Of a stretch of 64,000 bases of DNA, positions 8,637-15,904 are shown piece after piece; position 1 is the stretch's first letter, and every line of letters begins with the position of its first letter. Made by a program: the position numbers and the translations under genes. This stretch comes from Rhodovastum atsumiense (GTDB lineage Bacteria; Pseudomonadota; Alphaproteobacteria; Acetobacterales; Acetobacteraceae). A model generated the notes under the pieces. The model saw only the letters and a list, made by a program, of their open reading frames with translations. It did no database searches and had not been told where the DNA came from. The stretch lies in contig JAMFSE010000100.1 in NCBI GenBank assembly GCA_026225115.1, positions 1-64,000 on the forward strand, in the 5' to 3' direction.

Positions 8637-9614
8637 ATGACCAGCATCTCCTTCCAACCGGACCCGGCGCGGGCCCGGCGGCTCGATTCCCGCATGCGCG
8701 CCCGGCTTGCCGATAGCCTGAGCTATATCGCCGCCGAAATGGACGGCGAGATTCAAATCCCCCGCCAGCTGGAATCCTTCCTGCAGAACCTTGCCGCCGG
8801 CCCGGTTTCGCCCGCGGTTTACGGTGCCTATTTCGACCTGGTTCTGGCATTGGAGCGCGGCGACCGGCCCGGCGGCACCACCTTGCTGAACGAGATCGTC
8901 ACCGCACCAATCCCCGCCCCAGGCACGGCAATTGTCGGCATCGGCGACCCCTCCAGCCAGACCGTCGCCGGCCGCTACCAACGCTTGATCAATACCGATC
9001 CCGACATTCATCTGACGCTCAAGCCGCCATCGCCCGCAACCGAAACCGCCGCCAAGTCACGATTAAAAGCAGCGTTCGAATTGCTGGAGCGCGGCTTCCC
9101 GGCGCTTGCCGCCGAACTCGCCGTCCTGCTCCGCGAAATCGTTCTCGCGGTGAATGCCGAGAACGTTCGTGCCACCTTCGACGGCGCCTCCTCCTTCATG
9201 CTGTGGGGCGCCATCATTCTGAACGCGGAGATCGGCGACACGCCGATCGCGCTCATCGAGGGCCTCGCGCATGAGAGCGGCCATAACCTGCTGTTCGGCC
9301 TCTGCGCCGATGGTCCGCTGGTCGAGAATGACGATTACGACCGCTTCCCCTCGCCGCTCCGCGCCGATCCCCGCCCGATGGACGGCATCGTCCACGCCGC
9401 CTATGTCATCGCCCGCATGCATCAGGCCGTGCATACCGTTCTGACCGCTGATCTGCTCGACAGCGCGCAAGCGACGCTCGCCCGGCAAAACCTCCGCAAC
9501 CATGCCGCAGCCTTTCAACGCGGCATCGACACGATCGACCAGTTCGGACATCTATCCGCCCTCGGCCAGGAATTGATGTCCGGCGCGCGCGACTACATGG
9601 CGCCGTTCATCTGA
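8637..9614 (+). CDS. HExxH protein, putative alpha-KG-dependent peptide beta-hydroxylase
   Basis: A 325-residue protein with the C-terminal signature of the HExxH peptide-modification family: GASSFMLWGA, then HESGH (212-216), then SPLRADPRPMDGIVHAAY (239-256). In characterised alphaKG-HExxH enzymes the HExxH residues bind iron, and members hydroxylate beta carbons of ribosomal peptides. The arginine-rich PLRxDPRP block is a plausible 2-oxoglutarate-binding region, by analogy. It follows two small peptide genes and precedes an ATP-grasp-like gene. A diverged paralogue is encoded at 13660-14652. The alternative reading as a metallopeptidase is less likely because of the downstream DPRP signature. 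Substrate and chemistry are inferred. Confidence 0.75.
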   Translation: MTSISFQPDPARARRLDSRMRARLADSLSYIAAEMDGEIQIPRQLESFLQNLAAGPVSPAVYGAYFDLVLALERGDRPGGTTLLNEIVTAPIPAPGTAIVGIGDPSSQTVAGRYQRLINTDPDIHLTLKPPSPATETAAKSRLKAAFELLERGFPALAAELAVLLREIVLAVNAENVRATFDGASSFMLWGAIILNAEIGDTPIALIEGLAHESGHNLLFGLCADGPLVENDDYDRFPSPLRADPRPMDGIVHAAYVIARMHQAVHTVLTADLLDSAQATLARQNLRNHAAAFQRGIDTIDQFGHLSALGQELMSGARDYMAPFI

Positions 9615-9645
9615 TCCGGCGCAAGCTACCGGCAGCGCCAGCGGT

Positions 9646-10614
9646 ATGATTGTTTTTCTGACAACCAAAGCGCATGACTACACCTTGAAGGACGTCGCGA
9701 AATGGAAAATCGCCGACATCCGGCTGCTATCCTACGACGCGCTCTTTCAGGCCAAATCCCTACCCGAAGCCACCTATGTCTTCACGGATTTCGACCGCCT
9801 CGGCTTCTGGGAACTCGAACTTGCCGCCGATGCCTACCGCAATCTGAGCGCCGCCGGGATGCGCGTGCTGAACGACCCGGCGCGCGCCTGCCAGCGCTAT
9901 TCCCTGCTCAAAGCGCTCAAAGCCGAGGGCATCAACCGGTTCAACATCTGGCGGGTCGAGGACGGCGAATGGCCTGACCGCTACCCGGTCTTTCTGCGTT
10001 TTCAATCCGCGCATCGCGGCCCGCTCTCCGGCCTGCTTGCCACAAGCGCGGAAGTCGAGCGGCAAATCGAGTGGGCGCTGTCCATGGGCCATCCCCGCAA
10101 GGAGCTGATGCTGGTCGAATACTGCGCCGAGCCCATCCGCGGCCAATTGTTCCGCAAACTCGCCAGCTTCCGCATCGGTGATCGGGTTTTTCTCTCGCTA
10201 AGCGTGCATGAGCAAAACTGGGTCGCCAAGGAAGGCCAGGTCGGCCTCGCCGATCAGGCCGACTACGAATGGGAACAGCAGGCGCTTGCGGAAAACCGCT
10301 ACAGCGCGACCATCAAACGCGCCTTCGAGATCGCCGAGCTGGAATACGGCCGCGCCGATTTCGGCCTGGTCTCCGGCACCCCGCAAATCTACGAGATCAA
10401 CACCAACCCGCACATCCCGCCGGGCACCAACCCACATATTTTTTCGACCCGAACCGCCAACCAGACTCTCGCCCGCCAGAATTTCATCGAGGCCCTGACA
10501 TCCATCGACACGCCCTCGCGTTTCTGGAACCGCAAAAGAATACCCAATGCGCCGTTGATCCTGGAACAGATGCAGCGCGACCCAAAAAGCGCGGTCCTGC
10601 GCTGGACCCCTTAG
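9646..10614 (+). CDS. Putative ATP-grasp-type protein of peptide-modification module 1
   Basis: A 322-residue protein opening with MIVFL. It has the blocks NDPARACQRY (76-85), FNIWRVEDG (99-107) and FPVFLR-like PVFLR (114-118). Near the C-terminus EYGRADFGLVSG...YEINTNPH (233-256) resembles the metal-binding end of ATP-grasp enzymes, where acidic residues and the Asn of EINxNP hold Mg-ATP. ATP-grasp enzymes join carboxylates to amines or thiols, and some form rings in ribosomal peptides. It sits 31 bases after the HExxH gene. An equal-length paralogue is at 14695-15663. The ATP-grasp assignment is from motifs and is not certain; no recognised named family. Confidence 0.65.
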   Translation: MIVFLTTKAHDYTLKDVAKWKIADIRLLSYDALFQAKSLPEATYVFTDFDRLGFWELELAADAYRNLSAAGMRVLNDPARACQRYSLLKALKAEGINRFNIWRVEDGEWPDRYPVFLRFQSAHRGPLSGLLATSAEVERQIEWALSMGHPRKELMLVEYCAEPIRGQLFRKLASFRIGDRVFLSLSVHEQNWVAKEGQVGLADQADYEWEQQALAENRYSATIKRAFEIAELEYGRADFGLVSGTPQIYEINTNPHIPPGTNPHIFSTRTANQTLARQNFIEALTSIDTPSRFWNRKRIPNAPLILEQMQRDPKSAVLRWTP

Positions 10615-11204
10615 GCCTGTTCGAACGGATTGATCGACAGGCAAATCGATAGAACCACCGCATCGCCACTTCCGCGGGCAACATAGGCATGCCGCATGGT
10701 GCTGTCGAAATAGCAGCTGTCGCCCTGGCCTAAAATCGCCGGCGTGTATTGCTCGGTATGCAGCTCCACCTCGCCTTCGATCACATAGGCGACCTCCTCG
10801 CCGTCATGGACGCTCCATTCCTCGAACGGCGGTACGCTGCGGCTTTTTATATGCATCACCAACGGCACCATCGCCTTCTGCGCCAGGTCCGTGGCATGGG
10901 CGGCGTAGCTGTAAATACCGCTCTCATAAACCGGCGCGGCAGCCGCCTTGGTCACCACCCGGCGGGCCATTTTATGCGGCGCCGGCGGCGGCGGTTCCAG
11001 CATATGCACGAAATTAATGTGCAGCGCCCTGGAGATTTTCAAAACCGTCTCAAACCCCGGCTTCTGCTGCTGGTTCTCGATTTTGGAAATCGTCGAAATC
11101 GAAACGCCGCTCAACTGCGACAACTCATCCAGCGTCAAATCCTTCGACTGCCGAAGAGATTTCAGTCTGCCGCAAAAAACGCCGATGAGCGCCGCCTCAT
11201 CCAT
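10611..11204 (-). CDS. XRE-family regulator with C-terminal cupin domain
   Basis: A DNA-binding regulator of 197 residues: an N-terminal helix-turn-helix (LRQSKDLTLDELSQLSGVSISTISKIENQ) and a C-terminal cupin (about 110-190) that would bind a small effector. Such XRE-cupin proteins, for example PuuR, control amine and amino-acid catabolism. ATG at 11204 is chosen; the longer frame from 11261 lies inside the nitrilase gene. Its start overlaps the nitrilase stop by 8 bases, so it is the last gene of the glutamine-synthetase-like/nitrilase operon and probably regulates it. Confidence 0.85.
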   Translation of the reverse strand: MDEAALIGVFCGRLKSLRQSKDLTLDELSQLSGVSISTISKIENQQQKPGFETVLKISRALHINFVHMLEPPPPAPHKMARRVVTKAAAAPVYESGIYSYAAHATDLAQKAMVPLVMHIKSRSVPPFEEWSVHDGEEVAYVIEGEVELHTEQYTPAILGQGDSCYFDSTMRHAYVARGSGDAVVLSICLSINPFEQA

Positions 11205-12138
11205 TATTCTGCCCGGCGCGGCCACGATTAACCGACAGGCCGAACAAATCCGGCCTTGCATAATGTCCGGACTGATCGAAATTTTGCCGCGCCCGATGCA
11301 GGCTGGCCTTGTCGATCACGTGCGAAGCAATCCCTGCGACCCCCGCCTCCAGCCGCGCCACAATTTCCTGCGCCGGGCTGTAAATGGCCGAGCCGCCGGC
11401 AAAAATAACATCGATCCCCGCCTCCGAAAAATCTTTATAAAACTCAAAATCCGAAGGAATATCGGACAGCGAAAGCAAACCGCAGACGCTGGCGCACCAC
11501 ACCCGGCCTTCCTGCGCCGCAAACACCGGCAACCCTTTCGTCACCGATTCATTACCCGGCCAGACGCAGATATGCACATCCTCGCCATCCTCATATAAAG
11601 CGGCGCGCGCATAGGTGATCCAGTTCTCCCAGCAATTCAGCCCGCCCACGCGAAACGCGCCAAATTCATGGCAGCGCAGATCCCGCGCATCGCCGGCCGC
11701 CCAGCACAGCCGCTCATCATAGGTCGGCATCAGCTTGCGATGCGCGCCGAGAATCCCAAGCCTCGCGTCAATGGTCACCAACGTGCACCACACGCTGCCG
11801 CGCCCGGCCCGGCTGCCGCGCTCATTCACGCCAAGATACACGGAAATTTTATGATCGCGCGCCGCCTCTGCAATCGCCGTCAGCTCCGCCCCGCCGATCT
11901 CCACCGCGTTCTCAACAAATTGCGCGTAGGCCCGTTGCTGCCGCGCATCCTCAAACGCCGCGCCATTGGTCCGGCAAATCCAGAACGGATATCCGGATAG
12001 AAAACTCTCGGAAAACGCCAGCAGCTCGATGCCCCGCCCCGCCGCCTCGGCAATGGCGTTCACGATAATATCGACCGTCGCGGCCTTATTGCCCCAGGCG
12101 GGACGAAGCTGCGCGATGCCAAGATGCATTTCACTCAT
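11197..12138 (-). CDS. Nitrilase-family carbon-nitrogen hydrolase
   Basis: A 313-residue member of the nitrilase superfamily, which hydrolyses nitriles or amides through a Glu-Lys-Cys triad. The triad is visible as E44 (FSESFLSGYPFW), K135 (RKLMPTYDERLCW) and C169 (GGLNCWENW). The RKLMPTYDERLCW and NCWEN blocks resemble true nitrilases more than amidases. The start at ATG 12138 lies two bases past the stop of the glutamine-synthetase-like gene, so the two are translationally linked. The natural substrate is unknown; an amide or nitrile whose nitrogen is handled together with the GS-like enzyme is plausible. Confidence 0.88.
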   Translation of the reverse strand: MSEMHLGIAQLRPAWGNKAATVDIIVNAIAEAAGRGIELLAFSESFLSGYPFWICRTNGAAFEDARQQRAYAQFVENAVEIGGAELTAIAEAARDHKISVYLGVNERGSRAGRGSVWCTLVTIDARLGILGAHRKLMPTYDERLCWAAGDARDLRCHEFGAFRVGGLNCWENWITYARAALYEDGEDVHICVWPGNESVTKGLPVFAAQEGRVWCASVCGLLSLSDIPSDFEFYKDFSEAGIDVIFAGGSAIYSPAQEIVARLEAGVAGIASHVIDKASLHRARQNFDQSGHYARPDLFGLSVNRGRAGQNNG

Positions 12139-12140
12139 TT

Positions 12141-13580
12141 TCAATACACCTCGAAATATTCCTGATGTTCCCAATCCGTCACGGCCGATAGAAACCGGTC
12201 GGCTTCGAATTTCTTCAGGCTGTAGAAATAATGATGGAACGCCTCGCCAAGCTCGCCGCGCAAAACCTCATTCTGCTGGAATGTTCCCAACGCCTCCATC
12301 AAACTTCCCGGCAGCACTGCCCGGTCCGACAGATAGGCTGCAATCGAAGGCGCCCCCGGATCAATCTTCCCCGCCACCCCGGCCCGGCCGGCAATAATCT
12401 GCGAGGCAATGTATAAATACGGATTGGCGTTCGGATCGCCGATCCGGTTTTCGATGCGCGAAGCATCATCCCCCGGGCCGCCGATCACCCGCAGCATCGC
12501 ACCCCGATTCTCCAGCGCCCATGCCGCCTTGAACGGCGCGAACCCATCCGGGCGCTGCCGTTTATAGCCGTTGATCGTCGGCGTGGTCAGCAGCGCGGTG
12601 CCGGGCGCATGCGCCAGCAACCCGCCCAGATAATGCATCCCCAGTTCGGACAACGGATCCGTACCCGCTCCCTCGGCTGCCATAAAAGCATTTTCCCCAT
12701 CACGGGTGATCGACTGATGCATATGCCAGCCGCTCGGAAAAGCATTAGCAATTTTCGGCAACGCCATAAAACTCGCATGGTAGCCGCCGCGCCGGCATAA
12801 TTGCTTCACCGCGGTGCGGAACAGCAGCGCCGCATCCGCCGCCTGCATCGCCGGCAGCGGTGCAAACGTCAGCTCGCATTGCCCCGGCCCCCATTCATCC
12901 TCCAGCGACGCCAAAGGCAGCCCGAGCGCTTCCAGATTTTTCTGCAGCATGCTGTACAGCGGCTCAACCTCATCGCCGCGGGTCTCGGTGAGGTACTGAT
13001 ACCCATGCGCAATATTCTCGACATCCGGCGGCGTTGGCGGATAGCCGCTATCCTCCACCGCCAGCCGCGGATTGGTCATTTTATAGACGTAGAATTCAAA
13101 CTCCAGCCCGACCGTCATCGCGAGGCTATCGCCGGCCAGCCTCTCCAACTGCTGGCGCAAAATCTGCCGGGTCGAGAGCGGACAAGGCTTGCCATTATGA
13201 AAATACGCATCCGACAAAATCCACCCCGTCGATTCCACCCAGGGGAGCACGCGAAACGTCGAAGGGTCCGGCACCAGCACCCCATCCGGCAGCCCGATCA
13301 TCTCCGGTATTCCCAGATGATTCTCCGCGCCGAACGGCGGCACGATCGGATGATTGGACGTGTCGAATATCGCGGTGACCAGCTGAAAATCCTTGCCGGA
13401 TTTCAGCGCCGAGGCGAATTCCCTGGCGGTCACCGTCTTGCCCCGCACAATGCCGTGCTGATCGCCCCAGCCGATGCGGATATTGCGGATATTCTCGGCC
13501 TCGATCCGTTTCAGCAATTCGGCCGCCTGGCGCTGCTGGTCCGCGCTCCAAAGCTCGTGCTTTTCGATAAACCCAACCAT
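12141..13580 (-). CDS. Glutamine synthetase-like enzyme
   Basis: A 479-residue glutamine synthetase-fold ligase. The N-terminal beta-grasp is followed by the catalytic domain with GLEFEFYVYK, EDEWGPGQCELTF, GWHMHQS, NGYKR and ENRIGDPNANPYLY motifs that bind metals, glutamate and ATP. Members outside the GlnA group gamma-glutamylate amines such as putrescine. ATG 13580 has GAGGGG six bases upstream; TTG at 13586 would have no spacing. It leads an operon with a nitrilase and an XRE-cupin regulator, which supports amine or amide catabolism rather than ammonia assimilation. Tandem repeats upstream may be the operator. Confidence 0.88.
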   Translation of the reverse strand: MVGFIEKHELWSADQQRQAAELLKRIEAENIRNIRIGWGDQHGIVRGKTVTAREFASALKSGKDFQLVTAIFDTSNHPIVPPFGAENHLGIPEMIGLPDGVLVPDPSTFRVLPWVESTGWILSDAYFHNGKPCPLSTRQILRQQLERLAGDSLAMTVGLEFEFYVYKMTNPRLAVEDSGYPPTPPDVENIAHGYQYLTETRGDEVEPLYSMLQKNLEALGLPLASLEDEWGPGQCELTFAPLPAMQAADAALLFRTAVKQLCRRGGYHASFMALPKIANAFPSGWHMHQSITRDGENAFMAAEGAGTDPLSELGMHYLGGLLAHAPGTALLTTPTINGYKRQRPDGFAPFKAAWALENRGAMLRVIGGPGDDASRIENRIGDPNANPYLYIASQIIAGRAGVAGKIDPGAPSIAAYLSDRAVLPGSLMEALGTFQQNEVLRGELGEAFHHYFYSLKKFEADRFLSAVTDWEHQEYFEVY

Positions 13581-13609
13581 GCTCAACCCCTCAGCAATTC
13601 GACTGGGAG

Positions 13610-13652
13610 TTTTCTAAACAAGAAAATTTTTCGTACAAGATAAATTTTTCGT
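13610..13652. promoter_or_regulatory. Tandem repeats upstream of the GS-like operon, candidate operator
   Basis: Two direct repeats lie end to end at 13618-13634 and 13635-13652: ACAAGA, then AAA (plus one T in the second), then ATTTTTCGT. A short palindrome TTTTCT-AAACA-AGAAAA overlaps at 13610-13626. They sit 38-72 bases before the ATG of the glutamine-synthetase-like gene, in an AT-rich island, where a promoter and the XRE-cupin binding sites would be expected. The link to that regulator is inference. Confidence 0.45.
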
Positions 13653-13659
13653 TCCTGAC

Positions 13660-14652
13660 CTAGTCCCGCATGTATGCCCGGGCCGCAGCGAACACCGCCG
13701 CACCCACCGGCGTGAACGCCGCGCTGACTGCAATGGTCTGTTGCGCATCGCAAAAATTCTGCGCAGCGCCTGCGTAGCGCTGCGCGGCCTCCGCCTGCTC
13801 CGCCGCCGTGACATGCCCATCCGCCAGCAGCGCCGGCTGCAGCAGCGCGCCCATGGCCAGATGCATCCGCGCCAGCACATAGGCGGCGTGCACCAACCCC
13901 TCCATCGGCCGCAGGTCTTCACGCAACGGCGAAACATGAAGCTCCCCGCCCGCATTCGCCGTCATCGGCCCGCCAAGGGTAAACCCGTGCAGCAGGCAAT
14001 GCGCGGCCTCATGCACAATACCCTCCACCAGTTTCACCCGGCTGCCATGCTGCGCCAGGTTCAGCGCCAGCGCCCCCCAGAGAAAAAAACTGCTGGCGCC
14101 ACGAAAAGCCAACGTCCCCGCACCCGCCTGGCTTTTTACCAGCACGATCTCATTGATCAGCGCGTCAATCTCCGCATGCAACGCCGGCGCCGCCGCAGCC
14201 AGCAAGGCCATGGCCCCGGCAACCCGCCGGCGCCCTTCCCGAAGCGCATCACCCTCAACCGGCAGCAGCGAAATCACATGCTCCGGATCATCCTGAACAT
14301 GCCCGCGATAGCGCTCCGCCATGCCTGGGCCAAGCTCCGCATCATCCAGGGTGACGATTCTAAAACCCGCCGGTTCCCGCCAGCAAGGCATCGCCAACTG
14401 CTGGACGACCCCGGCCAGGCTTGCTTCATCCTCGCCCATCAGGGCCGGCAGCAAATCCCCATACAGCGCTATAACCCCCGGCCGGATCGCATGCGCGCGG
14501 ATCGCGGCGGACAATTCCCGCAGCGCCGCCAGCGGCAAGCCGGCGCCCTCAACCACGCCGAACGCCGTGTCCAGACTATCCGCCAGCCTGCCCCGCACCC
14601 CGGCATCGATCGCCAAAACCCGCCCGGCATCCGGAAAGAACCCAAAATCCAT
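13660..14652 (-). CDS. HExxH protein, second putative peptide beta-hydroxylase
   Basis: A 330-residue paralogue of the protein at 8637. Shared blocks are GRLADSL near the N-terminus, FRGASSFFLWGALALN, HEAAH (214-218) and SPLREDLRPMEGLVHAAYVLARMH (241-264). The iron-binding HExxH and the arginine/RP block are kept, so both copies should be active. The N-terminal halves are much more diverged, suggesting different peptide recognition. ATG 14652 is chosen because GGAGG lies eight bases upstream and the protein then aligns with its paralogue; the longer frame to 15474 overlaps the divergent ATP-grasp-like gene. Start codons of the two genes are 42 bases apart. Confidence 0.72.
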   Translation of the reverse strand: MDFGFFPDAGRVLAIDAGVRGRLADSLDTAFGVVEGAGLPLAALRELSAAIRAHAIRPGVIALYGDLLPALMGEDEASLAGVVQQLAMPCWREPAGFRIVTLDDAELGPGMAERYRGHVQDDPEHVISLLPVEGDALREGRRRVAGAMALLAAAAPALHAEIDALINEIVLVKSQAGAGTLAFRGASSFFLWGALALNLAQHGSRVKLVEGIVHEAAHCLLHGFTLGGPMTANAGGELHVSPLREDLRPMEGLVHAAYVLARMHLAMGALLQPALLADGHVTAAEQAEAAQRYAGAAQNFCDAQQTIAVSAAFTPVGAAVFAAARAYMRD

Positions 14653-14694
14653 CGCTACCGCCTCCGGCCCCGGACCTGCTATCACTGCAGCCAA

Positions 14695-15663
14695 ATGATC
14701 GTCTTCCTCGCCGTTCGCCACCATCTCTACACCGTCGACAGCCTGTGCAGCCAGAAATACGGCCCCGCCCTGCCGGTGGTCCGCGCCATGGCCTACGAGA
14801 CCGCCTTTATCGCCCAGGCCTTCCACCGCGCCACCTATATCTTCACCGACATCGAGCGCTTGACCAACTGGGAGCGCATGCTGGCCGCCGACCTCTACCG
14901 GGCGCTCCGCGATGCCGGCTGCCGTTGCCTGAACGACCCCGCGCGCGTGCTTACCCGCTACCCGCTGCTCCGCCGCCTGCACCGGGAAGGCCGAAACCCG
15001 TTCAACGTCTGGCGCCTGGAAGACGGGCTGGACAACCCCAATTTTCCGGTCTTCCTGCGCCATGAGGCCGATCACGGCCACCCGCTCACCGGCCTGCTGG
15101 AAACCCCTACGGCACTCGCCGCCGCGCAATCTTCCCTGGAAGCCTCCGGCCTGCCGCTCGCCGGCCTGCTCGGCGTCGAATTCTGCGCCGCCCCCTTCGC
15201 ACCCGGCATCTGGACCAAATTCGGCACCTTCCGCATCGGCGAGACCCTCAGCACCGACCACGCCGTTATCGAGGACAATTGGTGCGTCAAATACGGCGTG
15301 GATGGCCTGGCCACGCCGGAGATATTCCAATGGGAATACGACCATGTCGCCGCCAACAGCTTTGCCCAACCCCTGCGCCCGGCCTTCGAACTCGCGGCCA
15401 TCGAATACGGCCGCGCCGACCACACAACGGTGAACGGCCGGGAGGTGGTGTTTGAGATCAACACCAACCCGCATCTCGTCGCCCTCAGCCCGCAGAAATC
15501 ACCGGTCCGCGACGCCATGGTGCAGATCGCCCGCGCCAGATACAGCGCCGCCCTTTGGGAAATCGACACCGAGCCCCGCGGCCCGATCAAACTGCAATTA
15601 TCCGAGCGCGCCGCCTACCACCGCAGCCGCACCACCCGCATGGGCACGCATTACCGCCCCTGA
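14695..15663 (+). CDS. Putative ATP-grasp-type protein of peptide-modification module 2
   Basis: A 322-residue paralogue of the protein at 9646, of identical length. Conserved blocks are MIVFL, ATYIFTDIERL, CLNDPARVLTRYPLL (78-92), FNVWRLEDG (103-111), FPVFLR (117-122), IEYGRADHT (236-244) and FEINTNPH (253-260). The last two resemble the ATP-grasp metal site. The start is set at ATG 14695, where similarity to the paralogue begins; the open frame runs back to 13741 only as a shadow of the opposite HExxH gene. It is divergent from that gene and followed 64 bases later by a small peptide gene, so peptide and enzyme may be cotranscribed. Confidence 0.65.
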   Translation: MIVFLAVRHHLYTVDSLCSQKYGPALPVVRAMAYETAFIAQAFHRATYIFTDIERLTNWERMLAADLYRALRDAGCRCLNDPARVLTRYPLLRRLHREGRNPFNVWRLEDGLDNPNFPVFLRHEADHGHPLTGLLETPTALAAAQSSLEASGLPLAGLLGVEFCAAPFAPGIWTKFGTFRIGETLSTDHAVIEDNWCVKYGVDGLATPEIFQWEYDHVAANSFAQPLRPAFELAAIEYGRADHTTVNGREVVFEINTNPHLVALSPQKSPVRDAMVQIARARYSAALWEIDTEPRGPIKLQLSERAAYHRSRTTRMGTHYRP

Positions 15664-15727
15664 AAATCCGATTGGACAAATCCGCGCGTTATTGCCAAGC
15701 TGGCCCGCATAAACAAGGGGGCTCGCC

Positions 15728-15898
15728 ATGAAAATCGATCTGACCATGCTGCAACAAAAACTCGCCAAGGGCGACCTGCTTGGCTTTACGCTCGCCGAAG
15801 ACGCCAAGGCCAGTAAAGCCAGCACCGTAAAACTCGGCGCAACCAAATTGGTGCCGACGAAGCTTGGCCTGGCCAAAACCGGCCTGACCAAAGGCTGA
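15728..15898 (+). CDS. Small putative precursor peptide A3 (56 aa)
   Basis: A 56-residue peptide starting at ATG 15728 behind AAGGGGG. Its N-terminal half ends in KGDLLGFTLAED; the LLGF (17-20) occupies the same position as LLGF in the peptides at 8263 and 8437. The C-terminal half is a basic, glycine-rich repeat of KLG/TKL/KTG units (KLGATKLVPTKLGLAKTGL, 36-54) with no Cys, unlike A1 and A2. It follows the second ATP-grasp-like gene on the same strand. A precursor role is inferred from this shared layout. Confidence 0.6.
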   Translation: MKIDLTMLQQKLAKGDLLGFTLAEDAKASKASTVKLGATKLVPTKLGLAKTGLTKG

Positions 15899-15904
15899 AC
15901 CGGC

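Noticed and set aside
8637-9614. Reading of the HExxH protein as an ordinary zinc metallopeptidase
   Set aside because: There is no signal peptide or peptidase-family context, and the PLRxDPRP...HAAY block after HExxH matches the peptide-modification family instead.
13741-14694. N-terminal extension of the second ATP-grasp-like protein
   Set aside because: The extension is antisense to the HExxH gene, is Arg/Gln-rich, and the paralogue of identical length begins at MIVFL.
14653-15474. N-terminal extension of the second HExxH protein
   Set aside because: It lies antisense to the ATP-grasp-like gene, while a good ribosome-binding site is placed at ATG 14652.
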